Made by a program: the position numbers and the translations under genes. This document shows positions 6,607 to 14,130 of a stretch of DNA of 22,547 nt, in pieces; the first letter of the stretch is position 1; every line of letters begins with the position of its first letter. The notes beneath the pieces were generated by a model. That model was not told the DNA's origin. It saw nothing but the letters and a program-made list of their open reading frames with translations, and did no database searches. This DNA comes from CAYUXU01 sp964489695 (GTDB taxonomy: Bacteria; Bacillota_I; Bacilli_A; Erysipelotrichales; Erysipelotrichaceae): positions 1 through 22,547 of the forward strand of contig CAZAZP010000016.1 of NCBI GenBank assembly GCA_964489695.1. The letters run 5' to 3'.

Positions 6607-8364
6607 ATGTTTAAGTATGCCGTAGTGATTTGGTTAATGCCTTTAGGCTGGGGTTATTTACTTGCTCACTTAACTAAGCTAAAAAAAGCTGAGCGACCGC
6701 TGCAATTGGCGTTAACAGTATTTTTTACTAATGTGATAATCAATCTTTACACAGTCTTTTTCTCACATCGACTATTAATTGGCGCTAGTGAATTTAACTT
6801 ACCTTTTTTAATCGTCTATAGCTTACTAATCATTGTCATAGCGCTGATCTTTACTAGGTTATTAAAAAAAGTTGACTTTTTTTTACCACTTTATCGCAAG
6901 TTAACAGTTTTATTTTTAATGTTAGGCTCGGCGGTTATTTACTATACAACTTGGTTAATTCTACATGGTGGATATCAAAATCTGGAGACATTTATTTTCA
7001 ATTTAAGTTATCCGCTCAATACGTTTTACGCCGACTTTAAATTCGATTTGATTACATTACTATTAGGCTTAAGTGCTTTTACACTACCAATTGGGGCCAT
7101 ATTTTTAAATGAGCGCTTCAGTTTTAAACCAACTAAAAATAGCGTGAAAAACCTTACCTTAGTTTTAGCGGTAACTTATTTATTTAGCGCTTTAACTTTT
7201 GCTTATCAACTGTTAGGATTTTCCGCTGCTTATGATATTTTGTTTTCTGATGATACGTTTATTGAAGAACATTACATTAACCCACTGGAGTTTACCTTTG
7301 CTTTTCCAAACCAAAAGAAAAATTTAATTTATATAATTTCGGAATCTTTAGAAGCAAGCTTTTTCTCAAAAGAATTAGGGGGAAATACTGAAGTTAACTT
7401 ATTGCCGAATTTAACTACGTGGATGAGTAAAGGCGATAGTTTTTCTCATAATCACTTATTTGGTGGTTTGTATGCGCCACCAACCGCAACTTGGTCAATT
7501 GCGGGTATTTTAGCTCAAATGGCGGGTGTCGGTTTAAAAGTTCCGTTTGGTGGGAATGGCTTTGGGGCTTACCAATATTTTTTACCAGGTATAACGACTT
7601 TGGGTGATATCTTATCCGACGCTGGTTATCAACAATATATGTTAGTCGGTAGTGATAGTGAGTTTGCGGGCTCTAAGAATTATTTCCAACAACATGGTGA
7701 TTTTTATATCTTTGACTATTTTGAAGCTCAAACACTGGGAAAAATACCACTAGATTATAAAGAGTTTTGGGGTTTTGAGGACTTGAAGCTTTTTGAATTT
7801 GCGCAAGAAATTATTACTGACGCAGCGAAAAATCCGGCGCCTTTTCATGTCTTTTTAGAATTAAATGATATGCATCGCCCGGATGGTTATGTGGATCAAA
7901 AGTGCCCGTTAAAAGCTGAGATTGCTTATGAACATGCCATCTTATGTTATGACTATAACTTAAATAATTTTTTGAATTGGTTAACTGAACAAGATTTTTA
8001 TAAAGAAACAGTCGTGGTAATCTTAGGCGATCATTTAAGTATGGCCCGTGAATATTTTCAAGCTAAAAATTATTCGAGTAACTATCGACGTCGCGTCTTC
8101 AATTTGATTTTAAATAGTCAAGCAGAAAAAAGTGCGACTGAGTTTTATGTTCGCTTCGCTTCGAGCTTTGATATGTTTCCGACTATCTTAGCAAGTCTTG
8201 GGGTTAAGTGGGAAGCGGAAAAGCTAGGTTTAGGGGTAAATCTTTACGCGAATGAGCAGACGATTTATGAAACATTTGAACCGTCTTTGATTAATAAGGC
8301 GCTATCAAAAATCAGTCGGTTTTATAATCGCACATTTTTCGATTTTTCTGATAAAGTGAATTGA
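6607..8364 (+). CDS. Membrane phosphoglycerol transferase, OpgB/LtaS-like sulfatase fold
   Basis: The 585-residue protein has about five or six N-terminal membrane segments (within residues 1-205) and an extracellular alkaline-phosphatase/sulfatase-type catalytic domain. Relatives move phosphoglycerol from phosphatidylglycerol onto glycans (OpgB/MdoB) or polymerise lipoteichoic acid (LtaS). The catalytic pieces are E246 in ISESLEA, the probable nucleophile T295 in TATWSIAG, and D475/H476 in LGDHLS. TWSIAG and LNDMHRPDGY look closer to OpgB than to LtaS. The ATG at 6607 follows AAAGGAG by 6 nt; the adjacent TTG at 6604 is too close to that site. The gene is followed by licD and the choline-activation genes, which suggests that it builds or modifies the polymer that receives the phospho-amino alcohol. 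The substrate is not provable from sequence. Confidence 0.82.
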   Translation: MFKYAVVIWLMPLGWGYLLAHLTKLKKAERPLQLALTVFFTNVIINLYTVFFSHRLLIGASEFNLPFLIVYSLLIIVIALIFTRLLKKVDFFLPLYRKLTVLFLMLGSAVIYYTTWLILHGGYQNLETFIFNLSYPLNTFYADFKFDLITLLLGLSAFTLPIGAIFLNERFSFKPTKNSVKNLTLVLAVTYLFSALTFAYQLLGFSAAYDILFSDDTFIEEHYINPLEFTFAFPNQKKNLIYIISESLEASFFSKELGGNTEVNLLPNLTTWMSKGDSFSHNHLFGGLYAPPTATWSIAGILAQMAGVGLKVPFGGNGFGAYQYFLPGITTLGDILSDAGYQQYMLVGSDSEFAGSKNYFQQHGDFYIFDYFEAQTLGKIPLDYKEFWGFEDLKLFEFAQEIITDAAKNPAPFHVFLELNDMHRPDGYVDQKCPLKAEIAYEHAILCYDYNLNNFLNWLTEQDFYKETVVVILGDHLSMAREYFQAKNYSSNYRRRVFNLILNSQAEKSATEFYVRFASSFDMFPTILASLGVKWEAEKLGLGVNLYANEQTIYETFEPSLINKALSKISRFYNRTFFDFSDKVN

Positions 8365-8409
8365 TAGCTCTTTAGTAGTTAAGATTATTTAATGCTAGCT
8401 TAATTTTTC

Positions 8410-8418
8410 TGCTACAAT
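8410..8418 (+). promoter_or_regulatory. Extended -10 element upstream of licD
   Basis: TGCTACAAT, an extended -10, lies 21 nt before the licD ATG in the 75-nt gap after the transferase gene. No convincing -35 is present. It may give licD its own transcript in addition to read-through. Confidence 0.45.
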
Positions 8419-8439
8419 AAAGATAGTTGAGGAGAATTT

Positions 8440-9270
8440 ATGACTGAGTACGGTGAACAATATGTGGCGGCGGTAAATGACCAGGGCGAGAAAATTTATG
8501 TTCGTGATATTCAATTACGCTTATTAGAAGTTTTAGCTGAGTTTGATCGAATTTGCATTAAACATAATATTGAATATGTCTTAGCTTATGGCAGTATGTT
8601 AGGTGCGATCCGTCATCAGGGCTTTATTCCTTGGGATGATGATTTAGATGTGCTAGTTGATCCCGCCAACTATCAAAAACTTTTACAGGTGATTGATCAA
8701 GAAATTGGTGAGAATTTTTATTATCAATGTTTTGAAAAAGATCAACGTTATAACATTACGTTACCTTCGATGAAATTCCGTTTAAAAGGAACTTACATTA
8801 AAGAGCGCAACTTCTTACTTAATCATGGTTGTGAGGGTGATGGGATTTTCTTAGATGTGTTTATTTTTGAAAAGATTTCAGAGAATCGGTATGTCCACTA
8901 TTTTCATAAAAGTGTGGCCTTTGCTTTGATGTTACCAATTGTTTTCTTTGATAATATCGGCCTACATCCTTTAGCGTTAAAACGGTTACTATACCGATAT
9001 GCACAATGGTATGGAAAAAAGAATCAAGCTTCAGCTTATGCCTATTTACCTTTAACATGGACTTTTGATAGCTTTAATGCCCGGATTAAAGCTAGTGATA
9101 TGTTTCCCACCATCCGCGTCAAATTTGAACAAGGCTATTATCCGGTGGCGCATAATTATGATGCTTGTCTAAAAGCGGCTTATGGTGCTAACTATATGAC
9201 ACCACCGCCAATCGAGAAAAGAATTGCGAAACATACGCGCTCAATTAATCTCCATAGTGATCATGCTTAA
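8440..9270 (+). CDS. licD: LicD-family phosphotransferase
   Basis: LicD enzymes transfer phosphocholine or related phosphodiester groups from CDP-linked donors to surface glycans such as teichoic acid. The 276-residue protein carries the nucleotidyltransferase-like core of the family: LAYGSMLGAIRHQGFIPWDDDLDV (residues 48-71), with the GS pair (G51, S52) and the acidic cluster D66, D67, D68 and D70 expected to bind metal. DGIFLDVFIFE (about 128-138) is a second family landmark. The start is set by GAGGAG 5-6 nt upstream. The stop is followed immediately by an intrinsic terminator, so licD ends a transcript with the upstream transferase gene. The donor is probably CDP-choline or a close analogue made by the neighbouring enzymes; the acceptor is unknown. 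Confidence 0.92.
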   Translation: MTEYGEQYVAAVNDQGEKIYVRDIQLRLLEVLAEFDRICIKHNIEYVLAYGSMLGAIRHQGFIPWDDDLDVLVDPANYQKLLQVIDQEIGENFYYQCFEKDQRYNITLPSMKFRLKGTYIKERNFLLNHGCEGDGIFLDVFIFEKISENRYVHYFHKSVAFALMLPIVFFDNIGLHPLALKRLLYRYAQWYGKKNQASAYAYLPLTWTFDSFNARIKASDMFPTIRVKFEQGYYPVAHNYDACLKAAYGANYMTPPPIEKRIAKHTRSINLHSDHA

Positions 9271-9295
9271 ACAGTTTCAAAAGAAACTGTTTTTT
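9271..9295 (+). terminator. Intrinsic terminator after licD
   Basis: ACAGTTTC-AAAA-GAAACTGT gives a perfect 8-bp stem with a 4-nt loop, followed by a T-run. The stem starts at the base after the licD stop codon. Confidence 0.9.
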
Positions 9296-9297
9296 CA

Positions 9298-9333
9298 TGT
9301 TCATTAATCTATTCGTTTATGATATTATGAACA
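9298..9333 (+). promoter_or_regulatory. Promoter with overlapping inverted-repeat operator
   Basis: An extended -10 (TGATATTAT, 9320-9328) pairs with a weak -35 (TTCATT, 9300-9305) at 17-nt spacing. The arms TGTTCAT (9298-9304) and ATGAACA (9327-9333) form a perfect 7-bp inverted repeat. It extends inward as TGTTCATTAAT against ATTATGAACA with a single extra T. One arm covers the -35 and the other the end of the -10, with centres about 29 bp (three helical turns) apart. This layout suits repression by a dimeric winged-helix protein, and the next gene begins with such a domain. Confidence 0.55.
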
Positions 9334-9347
9334 GTGTAGAGGTGTTT

Positions 9348-11099
9348 ATGGATATCTATCAACTTGAGATTTTAAAATTCATTGCTAATGAAACTTATCT
9401 TAATCAACGAGCAATCAGTCAGGCCACTAATATTTCCTTAGGCAAAGTTAATAATGCTTTAAAACAATTAGTGGAAATTGGTTATTTGGATGCTGAATTT
9501 CAATTAACCACATTAGGTAAAACTTGGTTAAAACGACAGCGGCCTAAAAATGCGATTATTTTGGCGGCGGGTTTTGGTTTACGGATGGTACCAATTAATA
9601 ATGAAACTCCAAAAGCCTTTTTAGAGATCGATGGCGAACCGTTAATTGAACGGGTGATTAAACAATTACAAGCGAAAGCAATTACTGATATTACGATTGT
9701 CGTGGGCTTTATGAAAGATAAATTTGAATATCTAATTGATCTATTTGGAGTAAAGATGAGCTATAATCCCCGTTATGCCGATTTGAATAATCTTTATTCC
9801 TTGTCTTTGGTCGCTGATCAACTAAATAATACATATATTATTCCGAGTGATTTATGGATGGAGCATAATCCTTTTTCCGCTTATGAACCGTATTCTTGGT
9901 ACGCTGTAAGTGAAGCGTTAAGTGAAGAAAGTACGGTTTATTTTAATCGCCAAAAAGAGTTATTACCAACTGAAGGGAAAAACTTAGGCAACGCCATGAT
10001 TGGTATTGCTTATATTACCAGTGAAACGGCTTTAACTTTACGTTTAAGATTAAAAGAGTTGGTGTTAGATAAACATTATGCGGATGAATTTTGGGAGAGT
10101 GCTTTATTTAACACGCAACCGCTAATTCCCATTTATGCTAAACTCTATCCCGCAAAAGAAGTCATTGAAATAAACACTTATGAACAATTACGTGAATTAG
10201 ATAAGAATTCTAACAACTTAGAAAATGAAACGTTACGCCTTATTTCCCGGGAAATGAACGTTCCCCTGCAGGATATTTTAGCGATCACGATTTTGAAAAA
10301 AGGGATGACCAATCGTTCCTTTAAATTCCAAGTGGGTGAAGCTACTTATATTATGCGAATTCCAGGTGAAGGAACCGACCAACTAATTAACCGACCAGAA
10401 GAGTATGATGTTTATCAAGTGATTAAGCCCTATCAATTAAGTGATGAAGTTGTCTATTTTGATCCTGTCAGTGGTTTTAAAATATCCCGCTTTTTAACAG
10501 ATGCGGAAGTGGCTGACCCTTATAACGAAACGGATGTTAAGGCTTGTATGGGTAAGTTACGGCAGTTTCATGAGCTGAATTTGACGGTTAAACATAGTTT
10601 TGATATCTTTGGGAAAATCGATTTTTATGAAAGCCTCTGGCATAATCAACCCTCGATTTTTAAAGATTATTCCTTAACTAAACAACGTGTTTTCAATTTA
10701 AAGCCAGTTATCGCTCAATTCCCGCGCCAATGGAGTTTAACTCATATTGATGCAGTTCCCGATAATTTTCTGTTTGTCAAAGATCGAATATATTTAATCG
10801 ATTGGGAATATGCGGCGATGCAAGATCCGCACGTAGATATTGCAATGTTTGCGATATATTCACTTTATGAAAAACCCCAAGTGGATGCGTTACTGGAAGC
10901 GTATTTTCCTGAAGGCTATAGTGCTGATATTCGCTTAAAAGTGTATTGTTATATCGCTGCTTGTGGCTTACTCTGGAGTAATTGGTGTGAATATAAAAGA
11001 TTCTTAGGGGTTGAATTTGGGGAGTATTCGTTACGTCAATATCGTTATGCCAAAGAATACTATCAGCTAGTTAAGAAAGAATACCCAGGTTTGGAGTAA
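9348..11099 (+). CDS. Winged helix + nucleotidyltransferase + choline kinase-like fusion
   Basis: The 583-residue protein joins three domains. Residues 1-63 form a winged-helix/MarR-like DNA-binding domain (QRAISQATNISLGKVNNALKQL with a wing near YLDAEFQLTTLG). Residues 68-286 are a LicC-like nucleotidyltransferase (AIILAAGFGLRM, 69-80; PKAFLEIDG; IPSDLW with D168). Residues about 290-583 are a LicA/choline-kinase-like phosphotransferase with KKGMTNRSF (317-325), the catalytic HIDAVPDN (467-474: D469, N473) and IDWEYA (484-489). It could phosphorylate choline or a similar alcohol and activate it to the CDP form in one chain, while the winged helix may regulate its own promoter. The ATG at 9348 follows AGAGGTG by a few bases; an in-frame ATG at 9297 lies in the terminator and promoter region and is unlikely. 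licC follows after 6 nt. Substrate specificity is inferred from neighbours only. Confidence 0.88.
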   Translation: MDIYQLEILKFIANETYLNQRAISQATNISLGKVNNALKQLVEIGYLDAEFQLTTLGKTWLKRQRPKNAIILAAGFGLRMVPINNETPKAFLEIDGEPLIERVIKQLQAKAITDITIVVGFMKDKFEYLIDLFGVKMSYNPRYADLNNLYSLSLVADQLNNTYIIPSDLWMEHNPFSAYEPYSWYAVSEALSEESTVYFNRQKELLPTEGKNLGNAMIGIAYITSETALTLRLRLKELVLDKHYADEFWESALFNTQPLIPIYAKLYPAKEVIEINTYEQLRELDKNSNNLENETLRLISREMNVPLQDILAITILKKGMTNRSFKFQVGEATYIMRIPGEGTDQLINRPEEYDVYQVIKPYQLSDEVVYFDPVSGFKISRFLTDAEVADPYNETDVKACMGKLRQFHELNLTVKHSFDIFGKIDFYESLWHNQPSIFKDYSLTKQRVFNLKPVIAQFPRQWSLTHIDAVPDNFLFVKDRIYLIDWEYAAMQDPHVDIAMFAIYSLYEKPQVDALLEAYFPEGYSADIRLKVYCYIAACGLLWSNWCEYKRFLGVEFGEYSLRQYRYAKEYYQLVKKEYPGLE

Positions 11100-11105
11100 G
11101 CACGC

Positions 11106-11975
11106 ATGATTCAAATCGATAATGCCATTATTATGGCAGCTGGGATGTCATCACGCTTTGCTCCCATCTCTTATGAAATCCCGAAGGCTTTATTAACAGT
11201 CCATGGTGAAGTGCTAATTGAGCGCCAAATCGAACAATTGCACGCTGCCGGTATTAAAGATATTAGTGTCGTGGTGGGCTATAAAAAGGAAATGTTTTTT
11301 TATTTAGCCGAAAAATATCAAGTGATGCTGATTGAAAACCCGGAATATTTAACCCGTAATAATCATTCTTCCTTATATTATGCTCGGCATAAATTAAAGA
11401 ATACTTATATTTGTTCAGCGGATAATTATTTTACAGAAAATGTTTTTCATCCGAGCGAACCTAAACCTTATTACTCAGCTGTCTATGTGGCTGGGCCAAC
11501 TAATGAATGGTGTTTAACCACTAATTCAGCCGGTCTAATTACTGAAGTTCATGTCGGGGGAGAAAATGCTTGGGTGATGCTTGGCCATGTTTTATTTGAT
11601 GAAAAATTTTCCCAAAAGTTTATTGAAATCTTAAAGGCAAGCTATCAAGCACCAGCGACGTTTGGCTTATTATGGGAGGCCATCTACCAGCAACACATAG
11701 CTGACTTACATTTGTATTTGAAGAAATATCCAGCAGATGTAATTTTTGAGTTTGATAGTTTAGAGGATCTACGCGCTTTTGATCCATATTACTTAAAGCC
11801 AGCGGCTTCCAAAATTTTATTAGCAGTCAGTCAAAAACTAGCTGGTTCAAGTCAAGATATTACCGCTTGTCAACCATTATTTAAACAAGCTGAAGTTATT
11901 GGTTTTGCTTTTAGCTTCCAAAACCAGCGTTACCATTATTACTATCAAAGTCAAAAACTAGAAAGGAAAGACTAA
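11106..11975 (+). CDS. licC: LicC-like CTP:phosphocholine cytidylyltransferase with C-terminal tail
   Basis: The 289-residue protein has a nucleotidyltransferase fold: AIIMAAGMSSRFAP (residues 7-20), PKALLTVHGEVLIERQ, and CSADNYF with the metal-binding D106. It should condense CTP with a phospho-amino alcohol, probably phosphocholine, to give the donor used by LicD. About 60 residues follow the end of the normal LicC domain (EFDSLEDLRAFD, 215-226). This tail aligns by position with the start of the kinase domain of the preceding fusion gene: VSQKLAGSSQDI against ISREMNVPLQDI, then FAFSFQNQRYHY against RSFKFQVGEATY. It lacks the KKGMTN loop, so it looks like a decayed kinase N-lobe. GGAG lies 9 nt before the ATG, inside the end of the previous gene. 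licA begins directly after its stop codon. Confidence 0.86.
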   Translation: MIQIDNAIIMAAGMSSRFAPISYEIPKALLTVHGEVLIERQIEQLHAAGIKDISVVVGYKKEMFFYLAEKYQVMLIENPEYLTRNNHSSLYYARHKLKNTYICSADNYFTENVFHPSEPKPYYSAVYVAGPTNEWCLTTNSAGLITEVHVGGENAWVMLGHVLFDEKFSQKFIEILKASYQAPATFGLLWEAIYQQHIADLHLYLKKYPADVIFEFDSLEDLRAFDPYYLKPAASKILLAVSQKLAGSSQDITACQPLFKQAEVIGFAFSFQNQRYHYYYQSQKLERKD

Positions 11976-12854
11976 ATGATTGCTCAGCTAAAAAATGAAA
12001 TTGAGGACTTAGCTCGGACTGGTTTTCCCAACTATCAAAAAATCAACATTAAACAACAAGAGGGTGGCTTAACTAACCACAATTTTTTAGTGGAAATTGA
12101 CGATGAGCCTTATATTTTCCGCTTGCCAGGAGCTGGGACTAATGAGTTAGTTAATCGAGCTGAAGAAAAGATCTGTACTGAGGCAGCGACGGCTTTAGGG
12201 ATTGATGCCGAGTTACTGTATTTTGATGCAGCCACGGGACGCAAGATCTCTCGTTATTTACCCCAAGCTTTAACGATGAATCCGGTGTTAATGCAAGAGC
12301 CAATCTATTTAGCTAACGCGGCTGAAACATTACGTCGCTTACATGACTCAGCTACACAGGTACCGGTTAATTTCGATGTCTTTGAAAAGATTGAAGAATA
12401 TGAAGCTTTAATTAGTAAAGTTTCAACTGACTATTTTTGGCCGGATTATTCAGCGATTAAAGCTCAAGTTTTAGCCCTAAAAGCTGAGGTCGCAACTTTA
12501 CCAATTAAGCGAGTTCTTTGTCATAATGATCCGTTGTGTGAAAACTTTGTTTTTAGTGCTGATCAAATGTTTCTGGTTGATTGGGAATATGCGGGAGTGA
12601 ATGATCCGCTCTGGGATGTGGCGGATGTAATAATTGAAGCGGAATATCAAGGTGAAACTGAAATGGCTTTTTTAAAAGCTTATTTTAAGCAAGAGCCTAG
12701 TTTAATGGAACTTCGTTGTGTCCAAATGAATAAAGTCTTTTTAGATTTCTTATGGAGTCTTTGGGGCTTACAACGTTTTAGCTGTGGGATAGATTTGTAT
12801 GATTACGCCACGAACCGTTATTTAAGAGCGCAAGCTAATTTAAAACAACTTTAA
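11976..12854 (+). CDS. licA: LicA-like choline kinase
   Basis: The 292-residue choline/ethanolamine-kinase-type phosphotransferase has GGLTNHNF as the nucleotide loop (residues 30-37), FRLPGAGTNELVNR, the catalytic CHNDPLCEN (182-190; D185 and N190) and the metal-binding VDWEYAG (201-207). It would use ATP to phosphorylate choline or a similar small alcohol taken up by the downstream permease, feeding LicC. It is related to the kinase part of the gene at 9348-11099 but clearly diverged from it. The ATG directly abuts the licC stop, and AAAGGAAAG precedes it, so the pair is co-translated. The kinase fold is certain; ethanolamine or another alcohol remains a possible substrate. Confidence 0.88.
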   Translation: MIAQLKNEIEDLARTGFPNYQKINIKQQEGGLTNHNFLVEIDDEPYIFRLPGAGTNELVNRAEEKICTEAATALGIDAELLYFDAATGRKISRYLPQALTMNPVLMQEPIYLANAAETLRRLHDSATQVPVNFDVFEKIEEYEALISKVSTDYFWPDYSAIKAQVLALKAEVATLPIKRVLCHNDPLCENFVFSADQMFLVDWEYAGVNDPLWDVADVIIEAEYQGETEMAFLKAYFKQEPSLMELRCVQMNKVFLDFLWSLWGLQRFSCGIDLYDYATNRYLRAQANLKQL

Positions 12855-12865
12855 GGAGAAAAACA

Positions 12866-13783
12866 ATGATTGATGGGTTACTAGCGGGTTTACTCTGGGG
12901 GTTAGATACAGTGATCTTAGGCATCGCTTTATTAATGGCTCCCTTTAGTCAAAATGAACAAGCCATATTTTTGGCACCATTTATTAGTACTTTTATTCAT
13001 GACTTCTGCTCATCTATGTGGACTTTATTTTATTTGGGCGTGCGGAAACAAATTAAACAAGTTGGTCAAGCCTTAAAAACGAAAAGTGGTAAGTATATCG
13101 TTTTAGCTGCTTTATTAGGTGGACCTTTAGGTATGACGGGTTATGTGTTAGCGATTAAATACATTGGACCAGCTTATACCGCCATCATTTCGGCTTTATT
13201 TCCGGCGGTCGGAGCCTTTTTATCTTATCTATTTTTAAAGGAAAAGATGCGTTGGTTCCAATTAGTTGGCTTAGCCTTTAGTATCGTTGGCGTAATTGCT
13301 TTAGGTTATACGCCTGGCAATTATGACATCGAACATGGTTGGTTAGGTTTATTGTTTGCGGTCGGTTGTGTTTTAGGATGGTCACTTGAAGCGGTCATTA
13401 TTGCTTATGGTTTAAAGGAACCAGGTATTACCGATGAGCAAGCCTTACAGATTCGTCAAGGTACTTCCGCATTATTTTATGGTTTAATCATTTTACCACT
13501 CTTAAAAGCTTGGCCCGCTGCTTGGGAGATTTTACCAACTAACACTGCGGGGATAATTTTATTAGCCGCTTTCTTTGGGACAGCTTCTTATCTATTTTAT
13601 TATCGGGCGATTTCAAGAATTGGAGCCTCCAAAGCGATGGCGCTAAATATCACTTATGTGGCTTGGGCGATTGGCTTTGGCTATGCTTTAACTCATGAAA
13701 TGTTAACCTTTCCTCACCTTGTTTGGTCAGTTATAATTATTGCTGGCTCGGTGGTTGCTGGTAGTAAGTTTGAAGCGAAATGA
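12866..13783 (+). CDS. licB: LicB-like choline permease (EamA/DMT transporter)
   Basis: The 305-residue integral membrane protein has about ten hydrophobic segments in two repeated EamA halves, the drug/metabolite transporter fold. LicB proteins of this fold import choline for surface decoration. LLAGLLWGLDTVILGIALL opens the protein, GPAYTAIISALFPAVGAFLSYLFLKE ends the first half, and GASKAMALNITYVAWAIGFGYAL lies in the second. An AAGGAG site precedes the ATG in the 11-nt gap after licA. As the last gene of the cluster it supplies substrate to the two kinases. The transporter family is certain; choline as substrate rests on the licD, licC and licA neighbours. Confidence 0.85.
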   Translation: MIDGLLAGLLWGLDTVILGIALLMAPFSQNEQAIFLAPFISTFIHDFCSSMWTLFYLGVRKQIKQVGQALKTKSGKYIVLAALLGGPLGMTGYVLAIKYIGPAYTAIISALFPAVGAFLSYLFLKEKMRWFQLVGLAFSIVGVIALGYTPGNYDIEHGWLGLLFAVGCVLGWSLEAVIIAYGLKEPGITDEQALQIRQGTSALFYGLIILPLLKAWPAAWEILPTNTAGIILLAAFFGTASYLFYYRAISRIGASKAMALNITYVAWAIGFGYALTHEMLTFPHLVWSVIIIAGSVVAGSKFEAK

Positions 13784-13794
13784 AGTAATTATTG

Positions 13795-13823
13795 TTGCCT
13801 AAATCTAGCTTTAGTGCTAAAAT
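13795..13823 (+). promoter_or_regulatory. Promoter of rpmE
   Basis: TTGCCT (13795-13800), a 17-nt spacer and TAAAAT (13818-13823), with TG at 13815-13816 making the -10 extended. This is among the best promoters in the window and lies 12 nt after the licB stop. Confidence 0.75.
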
Positions 13824-13836
13824 GATTAAGCTTACT

Positions 13837-13855
13837 TTGTATCCTCAGGATATAA
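13837..13855 (+). promoter_or_regulatory. Hairpin in the rpmE 5' leader
   Basis: TTGTATCC-TCA-GGATATAA folds into an 8-bp stem (one G-U pair) with a 3-nt loop, between the promoter and the rpmE ribosome site. L31 genes in some bacteria carry autoregulatory leaders. Whether this is one is unproven. Confidence 0.35.
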
Positions 13856-13871
13856 GGCGGAAGGAGAAATT

Positions 13872-14075
13872 ATGAAAAAAGGTATTCATCCCGAGTATCA
13901 TACTGTAACAGCTGTATGTACTTCATGTGGTAATGAATTCGAAACTGGCTCAACTAATAAAGAGATTAAAGTGGATACATGTTCTAACTGTCATCCTTTC
14001 TTTACCGGAAAACAACGCTTTACACAGGCAGCCGGCCGAATTGAAAAATTTAATAAAAGATATGGTAAAAAATAA
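13872..14075 (+). CDS. rpmE: 50S ribosomal protein L31, zinc-binding form
   Basis: The 67-residue protein is L31 of the zinc-containing (C+) type. It begins MKKGIHPEYHTV and carries two CxxC pairs (C16/C19 and C37/C40) plus the typical HPFFTGKQRF motif. L31 bridges the two ribosomal subunits. The four-cysteine form needs zinc; a cysteine-free paralogue, if present, would replace it under zinc starvation, but none is in this window. AGGAG precedes the ATG. It has its own promoter, and its stop codon lies within the stem of an intrinsic terminator, so it is probably a single-gene transcript. Confidence 0.97.
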   Translation: MKKGIHPEYHTVTAVCTSCGNEFETGSTNKEIKVDTCSNCHPFFTGKQRFTQAAGRIEKFNKRYGKK

Positions 14076-14094
14076 GGGTAAAACCTTATTTTTT
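14067..14094 (+). terminator. Intrinsic terminator overlapping the rpmE stop
   Basis: An AAAAATAAGG / CCTTATTTTT stem of about 11 bp with a GTAAAA loop ends in a T-run. The upstream arm contains the rpmE TAA (14073-14075). Confidence 0.85.
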
Positions 14095-14107
14095 CTTTAT
14101 AATTGGG

Positions 14108-14113
14108 TATAAT
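14108..14113 (+). promoter_or_regulatory. Promoter -10 of tdk
   Basis: A consensus TATAAT lies 18 nt before the tdk ATG. The -35 region would fall within the T-rich tail of the rpmE terminator, so promoter and terminator overlap or abut. Confidence 0.6.
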
Positions 14114-14130
14114 ACTATAGGGGTGTGATT

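Noticed and set aside
11976..12854. Antibiotic (aminoglycoside) phosphotransferase for the licA gene
   Set aside because: The fold is shared, but the GGLTNHNF and HNDPLCEN wording and the LicB, LicC and LicD neighbours fit a choline-type kinase better.
6607..13783. Surface cluster as a recently acquired mobile island
   Set aside because: There is no integrase, transposase, tRNA or flanking repeat, and base composition and ribosome sites look like the neighbours by eye. The cluster may be accessory, but recent transfer is not supported.
13927..14112. 61-codon open frame overlapping rpmE
   Set aside because: It is a shifted frame of L31 that runs through the rpmE terminator; the L31 frame explains the conservation.
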